Part shown: positions 40,801-54,517 of the stretch, in pieces
Position numbering within the stretch: the first letter of the stretch is position 1
Layout: each line of letters begins with the position of its first letter
From: Pteria penguin
Taxonomy: Eukaryota; Mollusca; Bivalvia; Pterioida; Pteriidae
NCBI GenBank assembly: GCA_035048485.1
Contig: CM068587.1
Coordinates: forward strand, 48,816,496 to 48,880,495
Reading direction: 5' to 3'
Length of the DNA: 64,000 bases
Position numbers and translations under genes: made by a program
Notes under the pieces: model-generated
Told to the model about the DNA's origin: nothing
Seen by the model: the letters and a program-made list of their open reading frames with translations, nothing else
Database searches by the model: none

Positions 40801-43800
40801 AAACATTAAAAGTTCTTCTGGACAGATGCAAAATTTGGTGACCTTGACTTCGTTTTTCATGCAGTGCCTTTTATGAAAAGATGAAGAAAACTTCAAAAGC
40901 TTTCTGGAAACATCTTCACATATTATATGTACCTAGACTGTACAGGTCAGGTTTCAATGGTTTCTATTTGCAATCCAGTCATACCTTCTTCAACAGCTTT
41001 TTACAACATGAATGCAGGAGGTATGCAATCAGAGAACTAAAACGTGACTGTCTGCACCCCATGCCAAGCACTTGTCAGCAGCATTTAATCTGCCTCTAAT
41101 CTCTTTGAAATACAATGTATTTTAAACTAAAATTCATGGCGTGTACACTTACTATAAACAATATTTTTCAGGAATCTCCCATCATAGATTTTTATCCTGT
41201 AGATTTTAAAATAGATCTGAACGGCAAGAAGTATGCATGGCAAGGTATGTATGGAGAGACATAAAAAAAAGAGTATCCTTTTTTATTGTTTTGTTGGTTT
41301 CTTTGTTCAGTGAGGGAACCATGTGGGCTTTGAATAGAGCATTATGCTGCAACTTATAGCTGTTCTAATTTCTGAAAACTATGTTTGAATATCATGCAGA
41401 GTAGTTTAATTTAAAAATTTTGTATCATTAGGTTATAGGTAAAATGAAAATAAATTCATGATTTGATATTATGATTTGAGATAATCTGACACTAGAATTT
41501 TGTTGTATACAGGTGTGGCACTTTTGCCATTTGTGGACGAGAAGAGATTATTATCTGCCCTAGAGATGGTATATCCAGATCTCACACCGGAAGAAAGTGA
41601 GTATAAAAGTCAAAATTACAACAGTTGTCAAAATTATAGGAGACAGAGATGTAAGAACTCATAAACAGGTTCTCACATCTAATATTTATAACTATCCAAA
41701 GAAATCTTTTATACAGTCCAACCTGCTTTAAAGACCATTTGTGTTCGGCAGTCACCTGTGATAAGCAGCCATTTTCCTCCTTCCTTTCTATTTACTGTTT
41801 ATACAGTGTCAACCTGTATAAAGAGACCACCTGTCTGAAATGACCACTTTCCAACCTTACCCCTAGTGGCTGCTTAACACAAGTTTTATTATGCAATAAT
41901 ATTGCAGTTCTATTGTGCATTCTTTGTTATTGTAGTTTGGTATTTAATGATTTAAATAAAGTATTTATATTAGAGTTTACATGGTACATAAGAATATATT
42001 GTAAATCTAAGTATTTCTTTTTTTGAGAGAAAGATAACAATACTGATTTTTTTACATGTTGTCAGCTAAGATGGCTTTATTTGTAATTTAGTAGTACGAC
42101 AATGCTGTTTTTTTTATCTTCAAATTAGGTCTGTTATAGGGACCCTTCCCAATGTAAATTTCGGTGATTTTTCCCCAAAATTTGTCTTAATTTTCCCCAA
42201 ACATTGATCTTTTAGCATTATGCAAATGGGACATAAAAATTCTCAAATGAAAAGGTACAGGCACCTTTGAAAAAATAAAAAAAAAACAACCACTGGAGAA
42301 TGATATACATGTATTTACTGGTTTTTTTTATTTTGGTTGGTTCCAATTTTTTTAGGTTTTACAACAAAATACAAGTTCATGGGTAGGTAATTTTGTGGAT
42401 AGCACCACTGATTGGGGGAAAAAAACTTCTGTTCACGTGAAAGTAGACAAAAAGGCTCCTTGTGATAAAGAATAACAGTGATTTAAATTGATTAATACTT
42501 AATTAAAGCCGTTGTGGCCTAGTGGGTAAGGTGCTCGGCTTGTGACCATGAGGTCCCGGGTTTGATTCCTGCCCTTGAGGCATCGGTGTTCTGTCTTTTG
42601 GATGAGACAGTAAAAATTGAGGTCCCGTGTCACGGTAGGCGTGGCACATAAAAGATCCCGCACTGCTTCGGGTGGGTCCTTTGCAAAAGTCAAATTTCTA
42701 TGTAATGCATCAGGCAGATGCCATCACCATATACATGAAATAATTGTGGAGTGACGTAAAACAGTTTTAATAAATCATATTACTTACCGGTAATTAATTG
42801 CCCTACTAAATTTATTTCACTGAACAATATTCTTTTTATAGTCTTGGTCTTGGTCAGTGATTTTTCAACAATTACTTACCTGTACTAAATATAATCTACA
42901 CACTCTCATGATCAATCCATTCCTTTCTTTGTCATAATGACTGTGTGATTAACATGCATGAATGAGTTCCATTGGTGGATGGAGGTATATAAGTGTTAGT
43001 TTGCAACCATGATAATTATTTATGCCCTCGCCATGAAATGGCCGGGGGCAATAGCGTTACCCTGTTCCGTCATTCTGTCCTTCCGTCATCATTGAGTTTC
43101 CACTCATTTTCTCTTTGAAAATTTGATGGATTAATTATTATTTGATATTGGATATAAAGATGTATCAAGGGAAAATGCAGGTCAAATTCGAATATGGATT
43201 TGTTCCGATAATTTTTGACAGAGTTATTTCCCTTTAACATAGAAAATTTTTTATAAATGACAGTTTCAATTATATTTCATTGGCTTAGCTGCCAGCAGGG
43301 GCATTCGTGTCACACTGACACATTTTAAGTCAAGTCAAATAATATAACTTATGCTATACATGTATTATGCCCTATGAATTTTGCCACTGTCGGGGCAGTC
43401 GTGTCAACAGACACACTCTTGTAGTTTTAATTAATTTTGTTTATACAGTGTAGTATTAAAATACATGTACTTGAATTTGAAACATGAATTTTTGGGTGCA
43501 AACAATCACAAAAACCGGATCTCCAAGAATGTAAGGCGTTTCACAGTAATAGATAGTGAATTCATCAGATCAGTGATTATTTGAAAAGTGAAAGTCAAAT
43601 TTTAATATGATTTTAGCGGAGAGAAATATATGGGGGAATGATAGATTGTTTATTGGAATCCGGCATCCGGCTTACAGCTTCTTTGAAGGTCTTTATGAAG
43701 GAGAAAGAGTTACAGAGGTAGGTTGCTATTTCGTAATGCATTCATTCTTTTTATGCCGATCCAGGGCATATTGTCTTTGTTTTTGTCCTTTCTGTTTGTC

Positions 43801-46800
43801 TGTCTGTTGTCAACTTTAACCTTGGCTATAACTTTTGAACCATGAAGGATAGAGACTTCACATTTCACATGTGAACTCAACTAATGAATCCCTTTCAAAT
43901 GACACCAGGGTCGATGACATTTTGACCTTGACAATGACCTTCACACTAAAAATAACTTATTGGACTTAGTTGCCTTCGGGGCATTATTGTTTCACAAACA
44001 CAGCATGTTCCAAATTAATTTGAAATCAGTGTTTCTAATAGCAGATGTCGTAAATGGTTCATACTTGATTTATGTACATATATTTAGTTTCCATGTGAGA
44101 GGGTTACATGATTTTATACAATAAATATATGTAACACAGAGCAATATCTAACAGTAACAGTTGACACATATATCTATATACCACAGGGCATAGAGATTGA
44201 TGCTAAGTTAACCCAAGGTATGTCTGGCACAGTGTGGTCGGATAACAAAGTCGTATTGACTGGAGAGTGAGTATATCTATCATTCTATGATACATACAAA
44301 AGATTTTATGAATGAAAAACATGTTTTCAGTCATATTATAGAAGGTAGACTTGCAGTAGTGGTTACCAGTAGTGGTTACCAGCATAAGGAGAATCTTTTT
44401 GATCAATTATTTTATCGAAGAGTGCATCACCCTCAGGTTTTAATGGCATACACCGAAAGAATACGAAAAGCAATCTTTGAGTAACTCAGAATTGTAATGG
44501 CAGTGCTTTGCAGAGTCACTTTGAGACTCAGAGTTTGAGTTGTTGAAGTTTCCATGTTGTTAATACATGACCACACAATTACTTCCAGTTTCCATGGTTT
44601 TTTGATACTTAAGAGATAAAAATAATTGACCGTATATCTGTCTTGTTTTCTTTTTTATAGTGGAATAGATACCTGTCTTTGCAACTGAAGTCCTTTGCTT
44701 TAGGTCTAATAAAGTGTGAATCTTCACATAACATTGTCAGTTTGAAGTAAAATATGAGATCTATATGTAAGCGATATCTCTTGTTATTTTTCAGAACAGT
44801 TCCTCCACCTCTCAAAGCATTAGAAGGCATTCCAGACAACAGAGCGTTAGGGTATGTTAATTGTTATTTCTGAATTTGTGACACTCGGAAAACTAACATT
44901 TAAGGATCATGTTGCCTGGCGTCTATCTTTTCGTCTGTCACATTCTTTTCAAAGTGCATTAACATAGGGCATACATTATGCAGAATAACTAACAGGTCAG
45001 GTGTTTATGACACAGGATTTCAAAATTGAAAATCCTGGTTTGATTCCTTTTGCTGGTTTGGATTTTTGTCAGATGATGAATCATTTTCTGCTAGCCAATT
45101 TTTCCTTCAGATAAGGACCAGTGTAAACTGATATAATTTGGCATGTAAAAGATCCCTTACTGCTTTTTGACCGGATTGCAAAGTAATTCCAGTCTATGAA
45201 TTGGCGAAACCGTCCGTCCGTCCATCTGTCCGTCCGTCCGTCTGTCTGCCCGCACAGCGTCAGTATTTTGTGTTTAGCATTTGCGTTTAGCTTGGTTTCT
45301 TTCATTCCCTAAAGGGTACTAATGTCAAAGTTGGTAGGTTTGTAGATACTTCAATGTTCTATCCAACGAATACAAAAATTTAGTGACCTTGACCTTGACT
45401 TTACGCTTCAGTGAACACACTGTTTTTTGCCTTTAGGTTGACCACTTGCATACATGTATTGTTAATGTTAATGCAAAGCAATTCTGGTCTATAAATTGGC
45501 AAAATCGGTTCGTCCATCCGGCGTCAACATTTTGCATTTAGCATTTGTAATCCGGTTATACCATCCTTGACGGTTTCTTGTTATGAAGCTACTATCGTAT
45601 AAGTATAGTAATTTTGGTGTGGCATAAAATGATAGTAATGAAAACACAAACTTATTTCAGAAAAACGTTTTTTTACATGTTTTGCTGTTTATGCACTGAA
45701 ATATTGCTATGTCATAAATCAATTTATGGCATAGATGACGTCATAGTGTGGAAAAGGATTGAGTCAAGGCGGTGTTTGATGAAATAAACACCTTCAAACA
45801 TGTGATAAAAAGAATCTGAAATGAATTTTCATTTCATATGGTATTTATGAAACTTGTGTGTTTTGTATCCCTTCGCTAAAACTCGGTGGTATAAAACAAA
45901 CAACTCGTTTCATAAATACCCTAAGAAATGAAAATTCATTTCAGATCCTGTATACATGCTTGTTGATTTTTGTTTTTGTTATCAGAAAAAGTGAAGTTCA
46001 TTTGAAAGAGTTGTACCTTACTAACTTATCAGTCCTACTCTGAAAGTAAACATAGATCCATACATTTAAAGTTTTATATGATTAAATATTGATGAACTTT
46101 TTCCATCAAAATACCAGTATTTGTTAAATTATTTCTTCTGGTAGATGAGTGTTAACTTCTTGTTTCGTTTTGGGATTGAAAAGTGGTATTATTTTTTTCT
46201 CTCACTTTTTCAGAGTATTGTTCAAGGATCCACAGTATCCACCAGATTTCCTCCATGAGGCTAAAGTTTTACCAAATGCAGTGTAAGTTTTTCATCCACA
46301 AAACTCCTCTGTATTGTTCAGACTGTGAATCACTTCTAATTATGTGACAGTATTTTTCATAATGATCTCACTTTGTTTTTAATTGATGAAAATTTATATT
46401 TCTCGAGAACCCCAAGACATGACATGTCAAAGACATAGTTTAATATATAAATCAAGGAAAGTGAAGATTTATTTTTGCATGGAGACATACTTGCAAAATT
46501 ACACAAAAAGTAAGTTCTCACAAAATAAAAGGTGTTTCATAATACATCTTTTAGGGTATTTAGGTAAATATTTTTTTTTCAAATGGATAGAATTAGATAA
46601 TGATTTGATCCAGTATTTCTGCCATTTGTGCCAGAAGGGATAGCAGCCAGTATGGTTTGTCTTTCTCTTTGCTGATATGATTTATAAGTTAAACGTGCAA
46701 GAAGATCAACATAAAACTCTTAACTTTACATGAAGTTTTAAAAAATTATTCATAAATTTTTTTTCATATCTCTAGGTTGAAACTCCATTTCTTACCCATA

Positions 46801-49800
46801 TGTATCAAACATAAAAAATCTACCTCAGTATTCAATACATGTTTTAAGATGTAATTTACATTGACACAGAATGCCAGATCGAGTACTGAAGCCAGGTGAT
46901 TTTGACAGACGTAATCCAGGTCAGAGCTGGAGACCCCAGCTCGGTATGACTCGAAATAGTGGCTATAGAGATAACAAAGACATGAGCTCAGCAATCCGGA
47001 TGGTCAGGTAAGTTGTTGACCGCATAATGCTGTGTTTGTTTGTTTGTTTACTCTGACTGGTGTTCATTTCGAGACTTCATAGAGGGTAGGGGCCTCAGCA
47101 AGTTTTGACGCTAAACTTCAGGTCACTCGGTCACTAATGGTCCTTAGACTTCTTTGTTTTGTTTGCAAAACAATAGATCATTTCACATTAACTGTGGATC
47201 TGTAACATTGGACGGCAAATTGATTAACGTTCCCTCCAAAATTGACATGTCATAATGTAATTTGACGTCATTCTGATCGATTTGGCCGGAACGTTTTTAG
47301 CTCACCTGAGCCAAAGGCTCAAGTGAGCTATTGGCATCACTCTTCGTCCGTCGTCCGTCGTCTGTCGTCTGTCGTCCGTCGTCCGTCCGTAAACTTTTCA
47401 CATTTTCAACTTCTTCTTCAGAACCGCTTAAAGGATTTGCATGAAACTTGGTGTGGATGAAGTACTAGGGGTCCTCTACCAAGTTTGTTCATTTCATATA
47501 AATCCCTCAATAGGTGGCGCCACCATTGCTAAAAATAGATCTCAGAGGGTACCCCTCTTTGAAAATCTTCTTCTCCAGAACCAGTGTATGGACTATAAAA
47601 CTAATGGCATCTGAGTGATCTAGAAGGATGTATGTCTAAAGTTTGTTCATATCGTTGAAATCCGATAAATAATTTTTGACATTTTTTTTACATTTTTTTG
47701 GACTTTGTAATTTTAATGCAGAAAAGAAGTATTTTTGTCTTTTAGTAAACATTGATGCATTAATTTGGTTTAATTTGATCATTTTTATGATGAGAAATAC
47801 TACTGCGAAGAAATTTTTTCAATATATCATTTTTTGGATTTTTTATGAATTTTCTAAGACTTTCAAGAAAAAGGGGGGTGGGACAATTGGTGTAAACATT
47901 TCACAGTTTGAACTTTTTCTTCAGAACCACTTGCTGGAATTCAATGAAACTTGGCATGCATCAAGTACTCAAGGTCCCCGACAAATGTGGTCATCTTTGT
48001 CAGGATCCATCAATAGGTGGCGCCACCACAGGCAAAAGTAGGTCAAAGAGGGTACCCTACTTTGACAAACTTCTTCTTCAGACCGGGGGCATACAGAGAC
48101 TAACCGAATGCATAGGAATGATCTAGAGGGATGTGTGAAGAAGTGTTGTTATTTTTGGTTCCATTCCGAAATCAAATTTTTGACGTTTTTTCATTTTTAT
48201 TTTGGACTTTGTTATTTTAATGCATTAAAGAGTTATTATTTTCTTTTAGTAAACATTGATGCATTTATTTGGTTTCATTTAATCATTTCTATGGTAAGGA
48301 ATGCTGGCGGGAAGGAATTTTTTCAATATCTCGATTTTTGAATTTTTTATGAATGGGGGGGGGGGGGGACAATTTTTCATATCTTCAACTTGATCTACAG
48401 AACAACTTGAAGGATTGTGATAAAACTGGGTAGGATGCAAGTACTCATAGTCCTTTTCAAAGGTTTTGTTTTTTGTGCGGATCATCCAAATTGGTTAACA
48501 GATAATGCCACCATGTCTAAAAGTAGGTCTCACAATGGTACATATACCACTAGGTAATTGAAATATGGAGAGTAGCGGTTCAAATCCAGCTGTGGTCAAA
48601 AAAATTTTTTTTTTTTTTTTACACATCTAAATAAGTTTTTAGATGTTTCTCAACACTCAACATATAAAATTAGGAATTTTACGTTTAAGACTTCCAAAAA
48701 AAAAAAGGGGGGGGGGGGGGGGCCATTTTTCACATTTTCAACTTTTTCTACAAAACTGTTTGAAGGATTTTAATAAATCTTGGTAGAAATAAGTCACTTA
48801 TGATCCTCTTCAAATTCTGTTGTTTTCGTCCAGACCTCTTTACAGGTGGCGCCACCATAGTCAAGAGTAGGTCACAAAAGAGTTCCCTCGTTTAACAATA
48901 TTCTTTTTCATACGGGCTGTATACAGAGACAAACAGAATGCATAGAAATGATCTAGAGGGATGAGTGAAGATGTATTGTCATTTTGGTTCCCTTCCAAAA
49001 TCAAATTTTAGAATTTTTTTTGACATTTCTTTGGACTTGGTGATTCAATGCAGAAAAAAGTGTCTTATTTCCTAGTTAATTGATAATGATGATTTCTTAT
49101 GGACTATTGTGATCATAATTATGGTAAGGATTGTTACTTTGAAAGAATTTTGTCAATATCGCAATTTTTGGATTTTCTATGAATTTTTTAAGACTTCCAA
49201 ATGAGGGTGTATAGGAACAATTCAATCACATTTTTTCACTTCTGCTGTTATACCACATGAAAGATTTTAATGAAACATGGAATACATGAAGTACTAAAAG
49301 TCCTCTATCAATTTGGTAAATTTCATCCAAATTGGTTAACAGATAATGCCACCATGTCTAAAAAGCAGTTCTCACAATAGTACATATACCACTTGGTAAT
49401 TGAAATATGGAGAGTAGCGGTTCAAATCCAGCTGTGGTCAAATTTTTTTTTTTCATTTCTTTACACATCTAAATAAGTTTTTAGATGTTTCTCAACACTC
49501 AACATATGAAATTAGGCAATTTTAAGTTAGATCTGGACAATATTTGAAACAATTGTTGTTCATGACCCAGACTTGAAATCAGTCAACAAAAGGCCCCACC
49601 TAAAGAAAATGACTAACTTGTTGCCCTGAATGACTTCTTGCAGAGACAAAGGAAATGCTTAATATCAAAATCACCTGAATGGATGTGCAAAAAAGTGTTG
49701 TTTATTATTCTAGCCTGAAATAAAATTTGACATATTTTCAACATCTGTGTTGACTTGGTCACATTAATGCAAAAATAAATGAATTTTTCCTTCATGCATG

Positions 49801-52736
49801 ACTGATAATATAGGTACTCAGGTGAGCGATATAGGCCCACTTGGGCCTCTTGTTTTATTTTGTTGTCCGATATTACAGCTCTGCAGTTTACATGAAAAGG
49901 TCTATTGTTTTTACAAATGTTATTGCAAGTAGTCAACACAAATAAAAGATAAATTTCCAAAATTCATCAAATGAAATATAATAAAAAAAAAAATCCACCC
50001 TCAGCTTGTGTATAAAAATATAAAATTATGTGCATTTGTTACAATTTAGGAAAAAAACTTTATGTGTATGAACACATGTAGTCATTTATTCATTATTTAG
50101 TGTTTCAGATAAAGCATAAACTTTTAACAGATATTTCTCATTGTGGGTTTCAGACATGGTGCTGGCTCTGGTCAGTTTGGGGCAGTTCCACCTAATTATG
50201 GTCAGAATGATAGAGGAAGACAAAGTAAGTATATGTATTTAGATTCACATGTATTATGTTTCAATTTCATTCTGTCAGTGTAAGAGACATTGCAATTTAC
50301 ATCATTAGGAGGTAAAGTTAAGTACAGTTGTTTTGGGATGTAAAACTTTCAGCAGTAGTGCAAATTATAGAATGCATGGCGATACAAAAAAGGTAGGAAA
50401 ACAGATTTGTAATTGTTTATGTTACAAAAATACTATTGTAGAGAAAAGGGGCTTTTACTGTGAGAAAAACTGGGCTATATGTGATTTACAACAAAAAATG
50501 TGTAAAATAGTCTCTGCTTTATGTTCTCTTCCTTTAGGGAAGGGAAAGTCTATAATCAATTATGATTATTTTTGTTATTGAAATTATTATTGTTTATTTA
50601 TTTTGTTTTTGCTTTTTCCTCGATACATAGTATCTGTATTTTTTTTTCTGCCTGTTCATCTGCTTGTCCTGTAAGGAAATGGGTAATATATATCATTTAC
50701 TTTAATGGGAAGGACAGTTTGGTCCAGTGGAATGACACTTGATATGTAATTATAATCTGCTTATCTGTCCTTTGGATGATACAGTACAAATCTAGGCCCA
50801 GTGTCATGGTATACATGTATACTGAAAAAGATTTCTGCCATCTTTGGGGGATCCATTGGTTAGGTAAAGATTATGAGGCTATGTACCAACCAGGTGCTAC
50901 CATCGTATGAGGGGAAAAAAATCTTGGGTGGTGTAAAACAGTTGACAAACAAACAAAACACGAGTGTAGTTTGAATTAGTTCTTGATGGGAAGATCGGAA
51001 CGTATCTTGGCCATGGAGCAGATGGATTTGGTGTTCTGCTCCTTGGAATGAAAGATATATTGAATTAGTAAGTTGCAGCAGGGTTTGTGGTTGTATAAAT
51101 AATGATTTAATCCGACTAGAAGGACAGAATACTTCCTTAATATGTCATGTGCCAGTAGTCAGTCCATGCTTTGATCAGTTTGACTTGCATCATAAATTAA
51201 AAAAAATCGATAGGAGTCAAGACTTCTGCTTTACTAAAATTTGAATAAGTTTCAAATAAAACGAAGTAGACATCTTGTTAAAATGGTAAGTGTGTATTTG
51301 GCGAGATCGCGTATCGTTTAAGTGTTTAAAGAAGAAAGTTTCTATTTGAATTAGAGTTGTCGCTCTTTAATCAACTGCCGTGCCCGATCTTTGCGATTTA
51401 CTGGTTCGCGATTTACGTTAGTCTGCAGAAATCATGAGTACGCAACAATACTGCCACTAAATAACTGAACATGTCGTACAACAGAGAATAAATTAAATCA
51501 AGAAATAAAACAATCAAAACGTTTGTTCATATTGTAAGGTTAAATATATATTAGATATTTAAAGGAATAGATAAATCATAAGCATATCCCAAAATATGTT
51601 TGTATGTAACAAATTAAGACAGGGTGATAAATTTTATATTTTATGAGTGTATTGGAAAATAGATGTATTCGATTATACAAGTAGTAAATCTGAACAACGG
51701 GCACTCAGTAGAAGAATTTCATACTTTACATGACATATGGGGCCTAATGTCTGACAAACTACAGGTTGCCGGTATTTTCATTATGACATTAATGTTTTAG
51801 ATTGTGACATCACAATAGAATGACGCTAATTTGAGCGGCAAATCATCATATTTCGGGTATTTTACGAAAGATACAGTACAGTCCGGGTGGAACTTAATTT
51901 GCCCACTGGTCACAGTGGGCATTTTTAAAGTGGGCATTAAAAATGTCCACTGGACACAGTGGCCATTCTTGTAAGAGCCAGTTTGAATTAACATACAGGT
52001 TGATAGCTCAGGTAAATGTCCAATCTAATGCCCACTGAAATTTCAGGTGGACTGCCCACTGTGGACAGTGGGCATTTAAAGTTCCACTCGGACTGTAGTG
52101 TATGTTTACTATGAAAGGGGTATATTGTTTAAGTCGCATATGGAAGATACTATAACGCCTCCCATGCGATGGGTTTACTAATATCCGGGGGTACCATCAG
52201 TCATTTCAGTGGTGCAATGTCTTGTATTGCACAGGTGTCGACTTACAAAGGGGTGTCCGTTTCGTAAAAGAACGTGACATTCAGACTATTTTCAATTGTT
52301 CTACTTATGACGTCATAAACAAAGGCGTTATTTGTCTGAGTTTTCTCGGTCCTTAGATGACGTCATTAGAATATGGAATATCGCAACTAAAATAACGTCA
52401 ACATACACGCGCACTTTGTGATTGTTATGACGTCATATAATTATGACGTAAGTTGCCCACATAAAAGTGCCCACATTGAGAACAATGGATTTGGTAAGTG
52501 ACTAAATGCAAACCGTGACGGGATTTAGTAGTTGCGATACTCCGTATTATGAATTGCGTTTTGTGGAAGGGTGAATTCCGGGTTCCGGGCTTCGTACAGA
52601 GATTGCTATACCATTGTAGTAGGAACCTTTCTGACATAGGCACTGGAGCTTGAAAAGTGAATGTCGCCTTCGTATGGGTAAAATATGTCTGATTATATAA
52701 AAAAGGAAACAAAAACAAACAAAACAGCATAAAGGG

Positions 52737-52788
<52 letters not shown>

Positions 52789-54422
52789 CACAACCCCCAC
52801 TTAAGGAAAAATACATGTAATAATAAAGTGAAATAATAAGATTTTAAAAGATTAAAAAAAACCTTCTAATTTGAAACAAAATATTTTGGGTATTTCAGGA
52901 AATAATAACTTATTCCAATTTCAAATGATGCAATGGGCCTAATATCAGACATACCGCTTTTTTGCTTAAATTTTCATCGCAAAGTTACCGTGATGCCAAA
53001 GGCATATACCGAAAATTTAGCGACAGTACTGTATTTGTCCGATATTGCCTCCTTAAATTATGTGAAATTGCCAAAAATGTCTATCGATGTATTTATACAT
53101 CGCTGCGTTTGTAGTGGCAATGACTTTTTGAGCCCCTGATAGTGGTAATGTACACTCTGTAGCTTAGAAATTTTACATGTAACTTTATGAAAAAGTACAG
53201 TTAAGGGGAAAAAAAGATAGCAGAGCACTTCCTTCAAAGGAATTCTGAATAACTTGTTGACAGAAGTCGCCTAATGTTTTCCTGTATAGGCCCTCGTCTT
53301 ATCTTTGCCGCACTTCTCCCTCAGAATATCACAAGAATCTGTGATATGACCCGGATGTAGAACGATCTTCGCACATGTGGTTCGCACTCCATGGGAGTCC
53401 TGTTTCCCGCTGAACACAGCAAGGGTGAATTTAAAGGGCAGATAACTCCTCCATTGATGAGGGCTGAGAATCCCACAGAGATACACAATAGGGAAATACT
53501 GTAGCATTGACTGATTACAGAAAGTTCAAGAGAAATTTTCATATCTTAATCAAAAGAATATATAGGTCTATCCATGATAAACTTCAAAATTATCTCTTTA
53601 GCCGAAGGTCCTACAAAGGATTTTTTGCTCTCTAATATCGCTATTTAATGCTTTCATCATATTTGTGTCCGTTCGATATGTTATTTTTTTTTTCCTTTTG
53701 TGCAACAGAATTACCTTTCCTCTAAAAATTTCATTCTGATGCACTTCATCGTTTGTCGTCGCCCATGAAGAACTAGGATGTTATAGAGTATGTTTTTGCC
53801 CTTTTGTTTGTCGTCCGATCTTGTAGGAACTTTGCCTTATGGAGACAAAATTGTTAATTTGGTATCTCTGGGAAAATGTTGTTTTCACAAAAATGTCTCC
53901 TTTTATTCTGGCTTATGTCGTTTTTGATTAGTTAGAATGGATAATTGGACAGTTTCTGAATCAATATATTTAGAACCTGTTATTTGGGACTGAAATGGAA
54001 TTCCGTTCACAATACGTCCTTTGTTACTACAAAAATGAATGAATAAATAAATAAAATAGGTGAAATTTACAGGTCCTTATAATATCAGGCAAAGCCTCTT
54101 ACTCAGTGATACATGAAGAGAAAATTGTGGAATTTTTTATTTATTGTTTTGAGACAGTAACTTACTACTTTTTAAGACATTTTTGAAAATTTGGATGGTG
54201 GGGGAAAAAGATTTTTGAAGGATGATATTGGTAAACATGTACTGAAAAAATTGCTTTTTTCATTTTGATATTTACTTTGTAACTTAATTTTTGTTCGAAA
54301 ATAAATTTTGCCATTTATATCTCAATATAGGATTCTTTTATATGGATTAAAAAGTGTATCATCCCTTCCCCATTACTTCTTATGTGTGTGGACCTCCACT
54401 TAAATACCTTTACTCTTAGACC

Positions 54423-54517
<95 letters not shown>

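Noticed and set aside
45210..45250. Possible CRISPR-like or satellite array from CCGTCCGT repeats
   Set aside because: Simple 4-bp slippage repeat with no spacers, in a eukaryotic intron.
47676..48126. Open frames of 72-121 codons in the modular repeat
   Set aside because: Phe/Asn-rich translations of AT-rich repeat modules; not kept between modules.
52425..52816. Cys/Val-repeat ORFs on the minus strand
   Set aside because: Created by the (AC)n microsatellite; no independent coding evidence.
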